In this document: piece after piece, positions 8,511 through 17,686 of the stretch
Layout: the number at the start of each line of letters is the position of its first letter
Numbering within the stretch: position 1 is the first letter of the stretch
DNA from: Defluviitoga tunisiensis
Lineage (GTDB): Bacteria > Thermotogota > Thermotogae > Petrotogales > Petrotogaceae
NCBI RefSeq assembly: GCF_000953715.1
Contig: NZ_LN824141.1
Location: 248,001-312,000 of the forward strand
DNA length: 64,000 nt
Direction: 5' to 3'
Notes under the pieces: model-generated
The model's input: only the letters and a program-made list of their open reading frames with translations
Told to the model about the DNA's origin: nothing
The model's database searches: none
Translations under genes and position numbers: made by a program

Positions 8511-9632
8511 TCAATTTCCTCCTCTAATGTAAATTCTTGGAACTCTCCTAGTTAACTTAGAGGTGATTTCATAATTAATCGTTCCTGCTTTTTGTGCTAA
8601 TTCTTCACAAGTAATACTTACTCCATCTTGTTCTCCAATTAGAACAACTTCATCTCCAACATTTGTGTTGACTTCAGTGATATCAACTACCATCTGATCC
8701 ATAGAAATATTCCCCAATATTCGACATTTTTTTCCATTAATTAAAACATAGGCTTTATTTGAGAGATTTCTAAAATAACCATCTGCATATCCTATTGGAA
8801 CAATAGCGGTTTTCATCGATTTTAATGTGGTAAAGGTTCTACCATAACCAATACTTTCGCCAGATTTTACCATATTTATTTTAGCTACCGTGCTTTTCAA
8901 TTCCATTACTGGTTTCAATTCTTCTACTTTAATAATATTTGATGGCTGCATACCAAAAGTTGCAACACCTGGTCTTACATAATCTAAAGAACTCTGCGGA
9001 AAAAATAGAAGACCAGCACTATTGGCTAGATGTCTTATCTTTATATCAATTCCCTCATTAATAATGTAATTTAAAATATTGAGAAATTTATCATACTGTA
9101 TTTTAACAAACTCGTCTTTTTCATCAGCAGTTGCAAAATGAGAATAAATTCCTTCAACGTTAATATTATGTTTTTTGATCAATCTGATTAATGTTGATAA
9201 TTCTTCTTCTCTTATTCCTATTCTATTCATTCCTGTGTCAACATTTATATGAAAAACTAATTTTTTAATGTCTTTTCCTAGTATACCACAAGCTTTTTCG
9301 AGAAAGTCTATAGAAGTAATCGTAGGTCTTAAATAATCAGAATAATCTAATACGCTTTTTAAATCTTTAGGATCAAAATAATTAAAGATCAAGACTTTCG
9401 ATAAAATTCCCGAGCTTAATAATTCTAATGCTTCTTCTAAAAAGGCTACAGCAAACATATCATAACCCGACTTTAATGCAGCTTTCCCTAATTCTTGCAT
9501 TCCATGGCCATAAGCATCTGCCTTGAGAACGGGCATAATTTTAGCAGTTGTACAGGAATTTAGAAATTCCAAGTTCTTAAGATATTTTTCGATGTTTACA
9601 ACTGCAAATGTGTTTCTACCAATTATATTCAT
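8511..9632 (-). CDS. alr: Alanine racemase
   Basis: PLP enzyme interconverting L- and D-alanine for peptidoglycan. The PLP lysine is Lys37 in the motif VLKADAYGHG. The C-terminal domain shows the catalytic-Tyr region PIGYADGYFRN and the block ISMDQMVVDI. Length (373) is normal. Start ATG at 9632 gives the standard N-terminus (RNTFAVVNIEKYLKNL), but no Shine-Dalgarno sits within 20 nt. The nearest strong one, AAGGAGGGAGG, is about 60 nt upstream and is followed by a short leader ORF (separate entry), suggesting coupled or regulated translation. Confidence 0.95.
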   Translation of the reverse strand: MNIIGRNTFAVVNIEKYLKNLEFLNSCTTAKIMPVLKADAYGHGMQELGKAALKSGYDMFAVAFLEEALELLSSGILSKVLIFNYFDPKDLKSVLDYSDYLRPTITSIDFLEKACGILGKDIKKLVFHINVDTGMNRIGIREEELSTLIRLIKKHNINVEGIYSHFATADEKDEFVKIQYDKFLNILNYIINEGIDIKIRHLANSAGLLFFPQSSLDYVRPGVATFGMQPSNIIKVEELKPVMELKSTVAKINMVKSGESIGYGRTFTTLKSMKTAIVPIGYADGYFRNLSNKAYVLINGKKCRILGNISMDQMVVDITEVNTNVGDEVVLIGEQDGVSITCEELAQKAGTINYEITSKLTRRVPRIYIRGGN

Positions 9633-9642
9633 TGTATTAAAG

Positions 9643-9690
9643 TCAGATGCTATAAATCAAATATAGATTAATACAATCTATATTGAGCAC
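9643..9690 (-). promoter_or_regulatory. alr leader: strong SD, 15-codon mini-ORF and perfect hairpin
   Basis: On the minus strand AAGGAGGGAGG is followed at once by GTG opening a 15-codon frame that stops TGA at 9643-9645, ten bases before the alr ATG. Inside it lies a perfect 10-bp inverted repeat (AATATAGATT 9660-9669 against AATCTATATT 9675-9684). No SD sits directly before alr. The mini-ORF could deliver ribosomes to alr, or the hairpin could control them. The peptide has no obvious specific amino-acid run. Function is inferred. Confidence 0.45.
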
Positions 9691-10200
9691 CCTCCCTCCT
9701 TTCAATTATTGACTTGTTTTATGAGTAAATTAGCTATACAGTCATTAATTAATATTTATTTATAGCATAGATATTTTAAGTAAATACCCACCTATAGGAT
9801 ACTTAAACTATAATTATTATTTCTTTTAATTTTCTCTGATCGAAAATACACCTTTAACAAATATTTTTATATATTTTAGTAATTTAAAGATTATATACTT
9901 AACATAAAATACTCTTTAAAGGTTAAAAACATCTTGCCATAAATGAATATCTTTGTTAATAATATTTTTTAGGTTTTGTCTACTAATAAAAAAGCCTTGT
10001 TTGAATTATTTATAATTTTAAATAAATTATCTGATCAGAATTATTATTGTATTTAGGTTATTTGATATTAATATCTAGATTAGGATACTAGCAAGTCACC
10101 AACGCCGTCCTTCTAAATTTGAATTTATGTTTTTATAATATTTATAAAATAACCTACGAAAATTATACAATAAATAAATTAATTTATCAAAAATAGAAGT
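9691..10200. other. Gene-free AT-rich intergenic stretch between alr and the M32 carboxypeptidase
   Basis: About 510 bases with no convincing ORF, tRNA or terminator. It is extremely AT-rich except for a short GC-rich island at about 10091-10116 (CAAGTCACCAACGCCGTCC and flank). It must carry the alr promoter (minus) and part of the carboxypeptidase promoter region. No repeat from elsewhere in the window was recognised in it. Confidence 0.5.
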
Positions 10201-10201
10201 T

Positions 10202-10230
10202 TTGTCTTCAAAATAAAAAACTGATATAAT
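10202..10230 (+). promoter_or_regulatory. Sigma-70-type promoter of the M32 carboxypeptidase
   Basis: TTGTCT (10202-10207), 17-nt spacer, TATAAT (10225-10230) with an extended TGA before the -10. The start codon is about 50 nt downstream. Confidence 0.75.
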
Positions 10231-10281
10231 TAGGTAAGTTTACTATTTTTAAAACAAAATATGTTAGGTGGAGGCAAGAAT

Positions 10282-11781
10282 ATGGAAAAATTTATGGATT
10301 TTAAAGAATATTTGGCTAAAATTTCGCGTTATGAACAAGCACTTTCTCTTATCTACTGGGACCTTGAAACTTATGCACCTGAAAATTCTGTAAATTATAG
10401 ATCAGAAGTACTAGGTGAACTATCTGAAAGACATTATAATCTTTTTGTTTCTGATACAATAGCTGAATATTTAGATTATTTTTCACAAGAAAACATTTTT
10501 AATAGTTTTTGCGAACAAGATAAAGCATTAATAAAAGTAACAAAAAAAGAATTCGAAAAAATAAAAAAAATTCCTGTAAAACTTGTAAGAAAACTAGCGC
10601 AGACCACTACAAAAGCAAATCATGCTTGGAAAAAAGCAAAAGAATGTGATAATTTTAATCTTTTTCAACCTTATTTAGAAGAAATTTTAGTGCTAAACAA
10701 AGAAAAAGCAGATATATTAGGGTATGAAAATAATAGATATGACGCCTTATTAGATTTATATGAACCTAACTTAAAAACTACAGAAATTTCTAAAATCAAT
10801 GAATATTTAAAAGAGAATTTAACTCCTTTTTTAAATAAACTACTTGAAGACGGAGAAAAACCTCAAGATGATTTTTATAAGCAAAATTTTGATTTTAACA
10901 AACAAAAGCAATTGTCATTAGAAGCTTTAAAATTTATGAATTTTGACTTCAATTCTGGTAGATTGGATATTTCTGTACACCCTTTTACAACAAAAATCGG
11001 CCCCAGGGATGTAAGAATTACTACAAAATATAGCCCCCTAGATCTTAGATATTCTTTGTTTTCTACTATTCACGAATGTGGTCATGCACTTTATGAGTTA
11101 AATATACCAGAAGCTTTTTTTGAAACTCCTTTAGATGAAGGGGCTTCAATGGCTATCCATGAGTCTCAATCAAGATTTTGGGAAAACTTTATAGGCAGAA
11201 GCTTTCCTTTTTGGAATTTCTTTTCACCTATATTAAAAGCTATACTCAATTCTTTTGAAGGCTTATCAATTGAATCTCTTTACAAAGGAGTAAATATAGT
11301 CGAGAGGAGCTTATTAAGAACAGAAGCAGACGAAGTTACCTATAATTTTCATATAATGTTGAGATATGAAATTGAAGAAGCTCTAATAAATGACAGAATT
11401 ACTACTAAAGAATTGCCTTTAATATGGAATGATAAAATGAAAGAATATTTAGGAATAGTTCCTCCAAATGATTCTCTTGGTGTTTTACAAGATGTTCACT
11501 GGTCTAATGGTTCATTTGGTTACTTTCCATCATATATGTTAGGTAATCTTTATGCGGCTCAATTTAATTCTAAATTAAAGCAAGACGTACCTGATTATTC
11601 TTTAGAACTTGAAAAAGGTAACGCTACATCGATTTTAACCTGGTTAAAAGAGAACATTCACCAATATGGAAAAATGTATGAACCTCAAGAACTTATCTAT
11701 AAAGTTACCGGAGAAACGCTTAATCCAAAATATTTTGTTGATTATATAACAAATAAGTATACAGAAATCTACAATATTTGA
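10282..11781 (+). CDS. M32-family thermostable carboxypeptidase
   Basis: Zinc metallocarboxypeptidase of the Taq/Pfu family, about 499 residues, cytoplasmic (no signal). It removes C-terminal residues from peptides. The zinc site HECGH is at about residues 264-268. All the family blocks are present in order: YWDLETYAPEN near the start, HPFTTKIGPRDVRITTKY, HESQSRFWEN, and GYFPSYMLGNLYAAQ near the end. The start chosen is ATG at 10282, seven bases after GGTGGAGG; the upstream in-frame ATG at 10261 lies before the SD. Single-gene transcript with its own promoter and terminator. Confidence 0.93.
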   Translation: MEKFMDFKEYLAKISRYEQALSLIYWDLETYAPENSVNYRSEVLGELSERHYNLFVSDTIAEYLDYFSQENIFNSFCEQDKALIKVTKKEFEKIKKIPVKLVRKLAQTTTKANHAWKKAKECDNFNLFQPYLEEILVLNKEKADILGYENNRYDALLDLYEPNLKTTEISKINEYLKENLTPFLNKLLEDGEKPQDDFYKQNFDFNKQKQLSLEALKFMNFDFNSGRLDISVHPFTTKIGPRDVRITTKYSPLDLRYSLFSTIHECGHALYELNIPEAFFETPLDEGASMAIHESQSRFWENFIGRSFPFWNFFSPILKAILNSFEGLSIESLYKGVNIVERSLLRTEADEVTYNFHIMLRYEIEEALINDRITTKELPLIWNDKMKEYLGIVPPNDSLGVLQDVHWSNGSFGYFPSYMLGNLYAAQFNSKLKQDVPDYSLELEKGNATSILTWLKENIHQYGKMYEPQELIYKVTGETLNPKYFVDYITNKYTEIYNI

Positions 11782-11788
11782 TAAAAAT

Positions 11789-11830
11789 GCTGCGAGTTTA
11801 TGTAAAGTTAACTCGCAGCTGTTTCATTTT
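11789..11830. terminator. Bidirectional terminator between convergent M32 and lonC-like genes
   Basis: Perfect 10-bp stem GCTGCGAGTT (11789-11798) / AACTCGCAGC (11810-11819). On plus it is followed by TGTTTCATTTT, on minus by ATTTTTATC. It sits between the two convergent stop codons. Confidence 0.85.
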
Positions 11831-11839
11831 CTCACATAT

Positions 11840-14251
11840 TTAATCTTTTTTCTCGTTCTCTTTTTCGTCTTCTTTTTTTGCTAGTTTTTTTAGATTTTCA
11901 CATACATGATAATAAAAAGTTCCTTCTTCATACTCACCTTTTTCATTTATTTTTCCTGCTTTATAATCTGTCATCAATTCTACTGCCTCATCTATATTAT
12001 CAATAATCCAAATATGAAAATTCTCATTTTCTATATCTTGAATAATTTCATCTTTTATAACTATATTATCAACATTTTTTGCTGGTATAATCACACCTTG
12101 TTTTCCATTGAAACCTTTTATTTTACAGGTTTGGTAAAAACCTTCTATCTTCTGAGTTATTCCACCAACCGGTAAAACTTCTCCACTTTGATCCATAGAA
12201 CCAGTAATAGCAATACTTTGTTTTAATGGAATATTTGCTATTGACGACATTAAAGCAAGAGTTTCAGCTACAGTTGCACTATCTCCTTCTATAATAGAGT
12301 AGACCTGTTCAAAATTTAGTGATACACCAAATCCACTTTGTATAAACGTAGAAAACTTATGTTTAAAATAATTTTCTATTATCAACGAAGACTTTTTGTA
12401 TATTTTTCCACTTAAATCTATGTCACGATGTATATTTATTATTTTTTCAGAAGAAGATCGATAACTTTTAGCTGTAATCTTTACTGGATGTCCAAATGAA
12501 AAATCTATAGTATCGAGTACTGTTAAACCATTAATTTGACCAACCTTATAGCCTTCCACTAATAAATCTATTTTCTCGTTTTTAATAGCATCAAATATTT
12601 TATCTCTGTGAAATGAAAACATTTTTTCTTTGAAATCTATTGCACTTCTTATATTATTTGCATTTATATAATAATTGGCAGGTATTTTACGAGAAAAATT
12701 ATAAGCATCTATTAAAAGATTTTTTAGTTCTCCCAATTTCAAAGAAATTTTTTTATTACTTCCATTAATCCTGCATGCATATTTTATTATCTCTTCTACC
12801 CCATCTTTTGTTATATGTGAAAGATTGTTTTCTTGAACAGCATTACTTAAAAACGCCATAAACTTATTTATATTCTCATCATCTAATTCTACTTCATAGT
12901 CAAATTGTGATTTTACTGGGAATAATTTTTCAAATTCGCTATCGTATGCTCTCATCATTGTGTAAACCCATTCTTCACCAATTAATATAACTCTAATATT
13001 TAAAGGTAAAGGTTCTGGCTCTAAAGTTTCTACACTTGAATAACCTTCTGCAGCTTGAATATTTTCAATTTTTATCTCATTCTCTGTCAAAATTCGCTTC
13101 AAGACTTCCCAAGAATAAGGTTTCCTAAGAACTTTCTCAGCTTCCATTATTAGATAACCGCCAGTTGCTTTATGAAATGCACCAGGTTTTATCATAGTAA
13201 AATCTGTATGAAGAAATCCCATCTGTGAATAATATTCTATTCTTCCAACAAGATTTGAAAAAGTTGGGTTATCTTCCTCAACAACAGGGGCACCTTGAAG
13301 ATAAGAATTATCAACTAAAACATTAACAGCATACCTCTTTTCTTTAAGCGCTTTAATAATATTTTGATTATCAGAGGTTAATTGCGATAGGTGAGTAGCC
13401 ATATCTTCTTTCAAGAGTTGAAGGTATTCAAAAACATCAGAATATTTCAAATACTTTTTTTCTAAAGGTTCAAAAAGTTTACTTAAACTAAAAGTAGCCC
13501 AATACCTTCTTAGATTTTTAACCTCCTCCCAATACTCCTTGTCTAGTTGAGTTATTCTTGACATAGTTCTTTCGATTAACTGCATTAATCTTTCAGAGTT
13601 TTTTCTAAACTGTTCTTTAATTTCATCTGGAAGACCTTCAAATTCTTGAGGAGTAAGCCTTTTTCCATTAAAGATAGGGACACTTATAATACCTCTTTGT
13701 GAGGCTTCGAGTATGAAGCCTAAATTTTGAGCCTCTTTTCTTAAATCGTTCCATAATTGTTCTCTTTGAGCATTATATTCTCTTTCTAAAGAACTCAAGC
13801 GGTCTTGAAATTCTTCTGTAGCCATTGTCTTGTTCAATACCTGAACAGATGAATCTATAATATTTTGTAATTCAGATTTGAACTTTTTTCCTTCTCCTGC
13901 AGGCAATCTTAAAAGTTTTGGCTTCCTTTCCTCTAGAAAATTAAATACGTACATTACATCTGGAGGAGTTTTTTGACCTAAAGCAATTTTTTCTACAATC
14001 TTACGAGTCATACTTCTTCTACCACTACCTGTAGGTCCAACCACAAATATGTTGTTTGAATTGTTAGAGCTTCTTAACGCAAAATCAATAATCTCACATG
14101 CATCTTTTTGTATCGTATAATCTTGATATGACCCTACTTTTATTGATTGTGTATTCTCTACTTTTATTTCAGGTATATTTATTGAGAAATCACTTAATTT
14201 TAGTTTTCTCATAAAATTTTTAGGCGAAATAGCCCTTAGTTTTGTAAACAT
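11840..14251 (-). CDS. LonC-like ATP-dependent protease (S16 peptidase)
   Basis: Protein of 803 residues in the Lon-related family with an AAA domain interrupted by a long helical insert (about residues 130-320, coiled-coil-like) and a C-terminal S16 protease domain. The Ser-Lys dyad is visible: Ser658 in EGDSATVAETLAL and Lys701 in GGITQKIEGF. The P-loop is VGPTGSGRRS (residues 71-80), with Arg where Walker A normally has Lys. A charged Lys/Glu tail ends the protein. It is the last gene of the proA-proC-purB operon. The ATG has no normal SD spacing: AAAGGAGG is 26 nt upstream (separate entry). Substrates are unknown. Confidence 0.88.
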   Translation of the reverse strand: MFTKLRAISPKNFMRKLKLSDFSINIPEIKVENTQSIKVGSYQDYTIQKDACEIIDFALRSSNNSNNIFVVGPTGSGRRSMTRKIVEKIALGQKTPPDVMYVFNFLEERKPKLLRLPAGEGKKFKSELQNIIDSSVQVLNKTMATEEFQDRLSSLEREYNAQREQLWNDLRKEAQNLGFILEASQRGIISVPIFNGKRLTPQEFEGLPDEIKEQFRKNSERLMQLIERTMSRITQLDKEYWEEVKNLRRYWATFSLSKLFEPLEKKYLKYSDVFEYLQLLKEDMATHLSQLTSDNQNIIKALKEKRYAVNVLVDNSYLQGAPVVEEDNPTFSNLVGRIEYYSQMGFLHTDFTMIKPGAFHKATGGYLIMEAEKVLRKPYSWEVLKRILTENEIKIENIQAAEGYSSVETLEPEPLPLNIRVILIGEEWVYTMMRAYDSEFEKLFPVKSQFDYEVELDDENINKFMAFLSNAVQENNLSHITKDGVEEIIKYACRINGSNKKISLKLGELKNLLIDAYNFSRKIPANYYINANNIRSAIDFKEKMFSFHRDKIFDAIKNEKIDLLVEGYKVGQINGLTVLDTIDFSFGHPVKITAKSYRSSSEKIINIHRDIDLSGKIYKKSSLIIENYFKHKFSTFIQSGFGVSLNFEQVYSIIEGDSATVAETLALMSSIANIPLKQSIAITGSMDQSGEVLPVGGITQKIEGFYQTCKIKGFNGKQGVIIPAKNVDNIVIKDEIIQDIENENFHIWIIDNIDEAVELMTDYKAGKINEKGEYEEGTFYYHVCENLKKLAKKEDEKENEKKD

Positions 14252-14285
14252 TAATTATAGAAAAAGGGAGTCGCCTTCCTCCTTT
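14252..14285 (-). promoter_or_regulatory. lonC-like leader: SD sequestered in a hairpin, displaced from ATG
   Basis: On minus, AAAGGAGG (14285-14278) can pair as AAAGG-AG with CTCCCTTT (14270-14263), one bulge, followed by a T run. The ATG is 26 nt from the SD, too far for direct use. The structure resembles a weak terminator or a fold controlling translation of the protease after purB. Confidence 0.4.
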
Positions 14286-14302
14286 CTTAACAAATTGGAC
14301 TT

Positions 14303-15604
14303 TCAAAGGTAACTAAAGTCAAATCTATTAAAAATTGCTTCTATGTTTCTTAAATAATATTGTGGTGAAAATAATTCTTCAAACTCTTCTTGAGACAAAT
14401 TTTCGAGAATTCGACTTTCTTGGGAAAGTAGATCTTTAAAATTCTTCTTTTGATCCCATGCCTTCATTGCATATTTTTGCACTAATTCATAAGCTTCTTC
14501 TCGGCTGAATCCTTTTTCGACAAGCTTCAAAAGTACTCTTTGTGAATACACTAAATTGTAAGATTTTTCAATGTTCTCTTTCATTGCATCCTCATGCACT
14601 ACCAAATTGCTTGCCAAAAAATTTGCTTTATTTAACATATAATAAGCCAAAATAGTAGCATCTGTCATGAATACCCTTTCAACTGAAGAATGGGAAATAT
14701 CTCTCTCATGCCACAAAGAAATATTTTCGTAAGCTGCAGATACATAAGATCTTAACATCCTAGACATTCCTGTTAACCGTTCACATAAAATCGGATTTTT
14801 CTTATGAGGCATTGCAGAAGATCCTCTTTGCCCTTTTTTAAATGGCTCTTCTACTTCTAATACCTCAGTTTTTTGAAGATGTCTTATTTCTATGGCAAAT
14901 CTTTCAATAGAAGCACCAATTAACGCTAACACGCTAAAAAATTCTGCATGAAGATCTCGTGGGACGACTTGTGTTGAAACTTTGCAAGGTCGAAGTTCTA
15001 ACTTTCTCAAGGCTATTTCTTCTACTTGAGGATCTAAATTTGCATAGTTTCCAACAGCTCCACTGATTTTCCCTTGTGAAATATCAAAGATGGCTTTTTC
15101 TAACCTTTCTTTATTTCTTTCTGACTCCGACACGAAACTTAATATTTTTAAACCAAAAGAAGTTGGTTCTGCATGAACTCCATGAGTTCTACCTACAATC
15201 ACTGTATATTTATGTTTTAAAGCCAGTTTTTTCAAAGAGTTGATGTAATTATCTAGCTCTTTTTCTATGAGCTCCCCAGCTCTTTTAATAGCCAAAGCAT
15301 TTGCAGTATCTACCACATCAGAAGATGTCAAACCCATATGAAAATATCTAGCAGCATCACCCATATATTCTGTAACAACTTTTATAAAGGCTATCACATC
15401 ATGATCAACTACTTTCTCAGTTTCCAAAATTTTTTCTACATCAATCTTTGCCTTCTGCCTTGCTTCTAAGGCGGTCCCCTGAGGAGCAATATTTAATTGT
15501 TCAAATGCCTCAATTACAGCGAGTTCTACTTCGAGCCATCTATTATACTGTGCTTCTAATGTCCAAATATCCTTAATAGGACTTATTGAGTATCTATCTA
15601 TCAA
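14303..15604 (-). CDS. purB: Adenylosuccinate lyase
   Basis: Splits fumarate from SAICAR and adenylosuccinate in purine synthesis. The superfamily signature is SSAMPHKKNPILCE near residue 260. The catalytic His regions are TSSDVVDTAN and VGRTHGVHAEPTSFG. Start: TTG at 15604, preceded by GAGGTG with 6-nt spacing, giving the N-terminus MIDRYSISPIKDIW, which matches the expected family start. A GTG nine bases upstream would overlap the SD itself. It overlaps the end of proC by 11 nt, so it belongs to the same operon. Confidence 0.95.
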   Translation of the reverse strand: MIDRYSISPIKDIWTLEAQYNRWLEVELAVIEAFEQLNIAPQGTALEARQKAKIDVEKILETEKVVDHDVIAFIKVVTEYMGDAARYFHMGLTSSDVVDTANALAIKRAGELIEKELDNYINSLKKLALKHKYTVIVGRTHGVHAEPTSFGLKILSFVSESERNKERLEKAIFDISQGKISGAVGNYANLDPQVEEIALRKLELRPCKVSTQVVPRDLHAEFFSVLALIGASIERFAIEIRHLQKTEVLEVEEPFKKGQRGSSAMPHKKNPILCERLTGMSRMLRSYVSAAYENISLWHERDISHSSVERVFMTDATILAYYMLNKANFLASNLVVHEDAMKENIEKSYNLVYSQRVLLKLVEKGFSREEAYELVQKYAMKAWDQKKNFKDLLSQESRILENLSQEEFEELFSPQYYLRNIEAIFNRFDFSYL

Positions 15605-16427
15605 ATTTAACACCTCTTTGTGAATTTATTTCTTGAGATCTGTTTGCTGCTTCCTTTACTGCATTCATTATTATCCCACGAATACCCCGATTTTCTAAAA
15701 CCTCAATCCCTCTAATAGCAGTTCCCCCAGGTGAAGTAACCATATCTTTTAATTCGCCAGGATGTTTATTGCTTTCCAGTACCATTTTAGCAGACCCTAA
15801 AACTGTTCTTGCAGCAAATTCTAAGGAAAGATCTCTAGGTAACCCCATTAAAACTCCTCCATCGGCTAAGGCTTCAATAATAATGTACACATAAGCAGGA
15901 CCACTTCCACTTAAAGCTGTTATAACATCCATCATATCTTCTTCTACTAAATAGACTCTACCAACGCTTTCCAAAAGATTTTTAACCATACTGATTTCTT
16001 CATCAGACACATTCTTGTTTCTGCTTATTGCTATTACACCTTCTCCAACCAATATTGGAGTATTAGGCATTGCACGTATTATTTTTGCGGATGAAGGCAA
16101 AGCTTTTTCTAAATGTTCAATGGTTATCCCAGCTGCAATAGAAATAACTATTTTGTCTTTACAAAAGGAACTAATTTCTTTCAATACTTTATCAATTACC
16201 TGAGGTTTAACTGATAGAAGAACTATATCACATTGTTGAACAGCCTTGATATTATCATTCAAAGTCTCAATATTGCAATATACAGGGTTCATTTCAAAAT
16301 TGTCTACACAAATATCTGTACCAACTATCTGTTCTTTTTTCAAAATTCCCGCATTAACCAAGCCTTTTGCTAAAGTGCTTCCCATTTTACCTAAACCTAT
16401 TATGCATAATTTTTTGTCCATTTTCAT
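15594..16427 (-). CDS. proC: Pyrroline-5-carboxylate reductase
   Basis: Last step of proline synthesis (P5C plus NAD(P)H to proline). Rossmann motif IIGLGKMGSTLA at the N-terminus, the middle block IVISIAAGITIEHLE, the MPNTPILVGEG block, and the C-terminal family signature from ALSGSGPAYVYIIIEALADG to TSPGGTAIRG. Length 277 is normal. Its ATG overlaps the proA stop as ATGA, so the two are coupled. No proB lies in this operon. Confidence 0.95.
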   Translation of the reverse strand: MKMDKKLCIIGLGKMGSTLAKGLVNAGILKKEQIVGTDICVDNFEMNPVYCNIETLNDNIKAVQQCDIVLLSVKPQVIDKVLKEISSFCKDKIVISIAAGITIEHLEKALPSSAKIIRAMPNTPILVGEGVIAISRNKNVSDEEISMVKNLLESVGRVYLVEEDMMDVITALSGSGPAYVYIIIEALADGGVLMGLPRDLSLEFAARTVLGSAKMVLESNKHPGELKDMVTSPGGTAIRGIEVLENRGIRGIIMNAVKEAANRSQEINSQRGVKFDR

Positions 16428-17674
16428 CTGACCTGCCCATTACCTAAAATAACATATTTATATGTAGTGAGATCCTCTATACCAATAGGACCTCTAACAT
16501 GAAGCTTTTGGGTACTAATACCCATCTCTGCACCGTAACCAAATTCCTCTCCATCGGTGAACCTAGTTGAAGCGTTAACATACACTGCAGCAGCATCAAT
16601 TTCATTCAAAAATTTTCTGATTGTTATATAATTTTCTGTAACAATGGCTTCAGAATGTTTTGAGCTATATGTATTTATATGTTTAATAGCCTCTTCAACA
16701 TCTTCGACTATTTTTACTGCTAGGATGTAATCTAAATATTCTGTTTCCCAGTCCTTATCGGTTGCAGGTTTTATTTGAGGTAAAATTTTTAAGGTTTTTT
16801 TACACCCTCTAAACTCAACTTTATTATTTAATAAAAGGTATAATTTTTTAAGAAATTCATTAGCTATATCGTTGTGTACAAGAATAGTTTCCACTGCATT
16901 ACATACCGAAGGTCTACTTATTTTAGCATTCTCTACTATCTTTAAGGCCTTATTAATATCCGCATCTTTATCTACATACACATGACAATTACCTGCTCCA
17001 GTTTGTATTACAGGTATTCTAGAATTTTCGATTGTGTAGTTTATTAGTGAAGGACCTCCACGTGGGATCAGAACATCTATATATTGATATAATTTCATCA
17101 ATTCATCAACTGCTTTTCTATCAGTCACATCAATGAATTGAACAATTTCTTTGGAAAAACCTGCTTTTTCAATTGCGTTTTGTATAACGTTTACTAAAGC
17201 TGTGTTAGAATTTATGGCTTCAGATCCTCCTCTTAAAATAACTGTATTGCCTGATTTTATACATAAAGCTGCTGCATCAACTGTAACGTTGGGACGTGCT
17301 TCATAAATAATAGCAACTACTCCTAAAGGTACAACCATTTTACCTATCATTAAACCATTAGGACGTTTCCACATAGTCTTAATATCACCTAATGTACTAG
17401 GCAAATTAGCAACCTTTTCAACACTATTAGATATATTAAATATCCGCTCTTCATTTAATTTAAGCCTATCCAATAAAGCCTCAGTAATTCCCTTTTCTTT
17501 AGCTAAGGATAAATCTTTTTGATTCTCTAATAAAATGTAATCACTTTTTTCTCTTAATTCATTCGCTATATATTTAAGTATGTTTTTTCTATCTGCATCA
17601 GAAATCAAAGCAAATTCAGTACATATTTGTTTTGCCTTCATTGCTTTTTCAACAACTAGACTTTCAATATTCAT
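16424..17674 (-). CDS. proA: Gamma-glutamyl phosphate reductase
   Basis: NADPH-dependent reduction of gamma-glutamyl phosphate to glutamate semialdehyde in proline synthesis; aldehyde-dehydrogenase fold, 416 residues. Seen: GVVAIIYEARPNVTVDAAALC, ILRGGSEAINSN, LIPRGGPSLI, the catalytic-Cys region RPSVCNAVET, and FTDGEEFGYGAEMGIS. GGGAGG precedes the ATG. The upstream THUMP methyltransferase ends 12 nt before, and proC overlaps the end. The kinase partner proB is not nearby. Confidence 0.95.
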   Translation of the reverse strand: MNIESLVVEKAMKAKQICTEFALISDADRKNILKYIANELREKSDYILLENQKDLSLAKEKGITEALLDRLKLNEERIFNISNSVEKVANLPSTLGDIKTMWKRPNGLMIGKMVVPLGVVAIIYEARPNVTVDAAALCIKSGNTVILRGGSEAINSNTALVNVIQNAIEKAGFSKEIVQFIDVTDRKAVDELMKLYQYIDVLIPRGGPSLINYTIENSRIPVIQTGAGNCHVYVDKDADINKALKIVENAKISRPSVCNAVETILVHNDIANEFLKKLYLLLNNKVEFRGCKKTLKILPQIKPATDKDWETEYLDYILAVKIVEDVEEAIKHINTYSSKHSEAIVTENYITIRKFLNEIDAAAVYVNASTRFTDGEEFGYGAEMGISTQKLHVRGPIGIEDLTTYKYVILGNGQVR

Positions 17675-17686
17675 TTCATTCCTCCC

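Noticed and set aside
10085-10120. GC-rich island as a tRNA or gene fragment
   Set aside because: No acceptor stem or T-loop consensus, and minus-strand reading gives only about ten residues before a stop.
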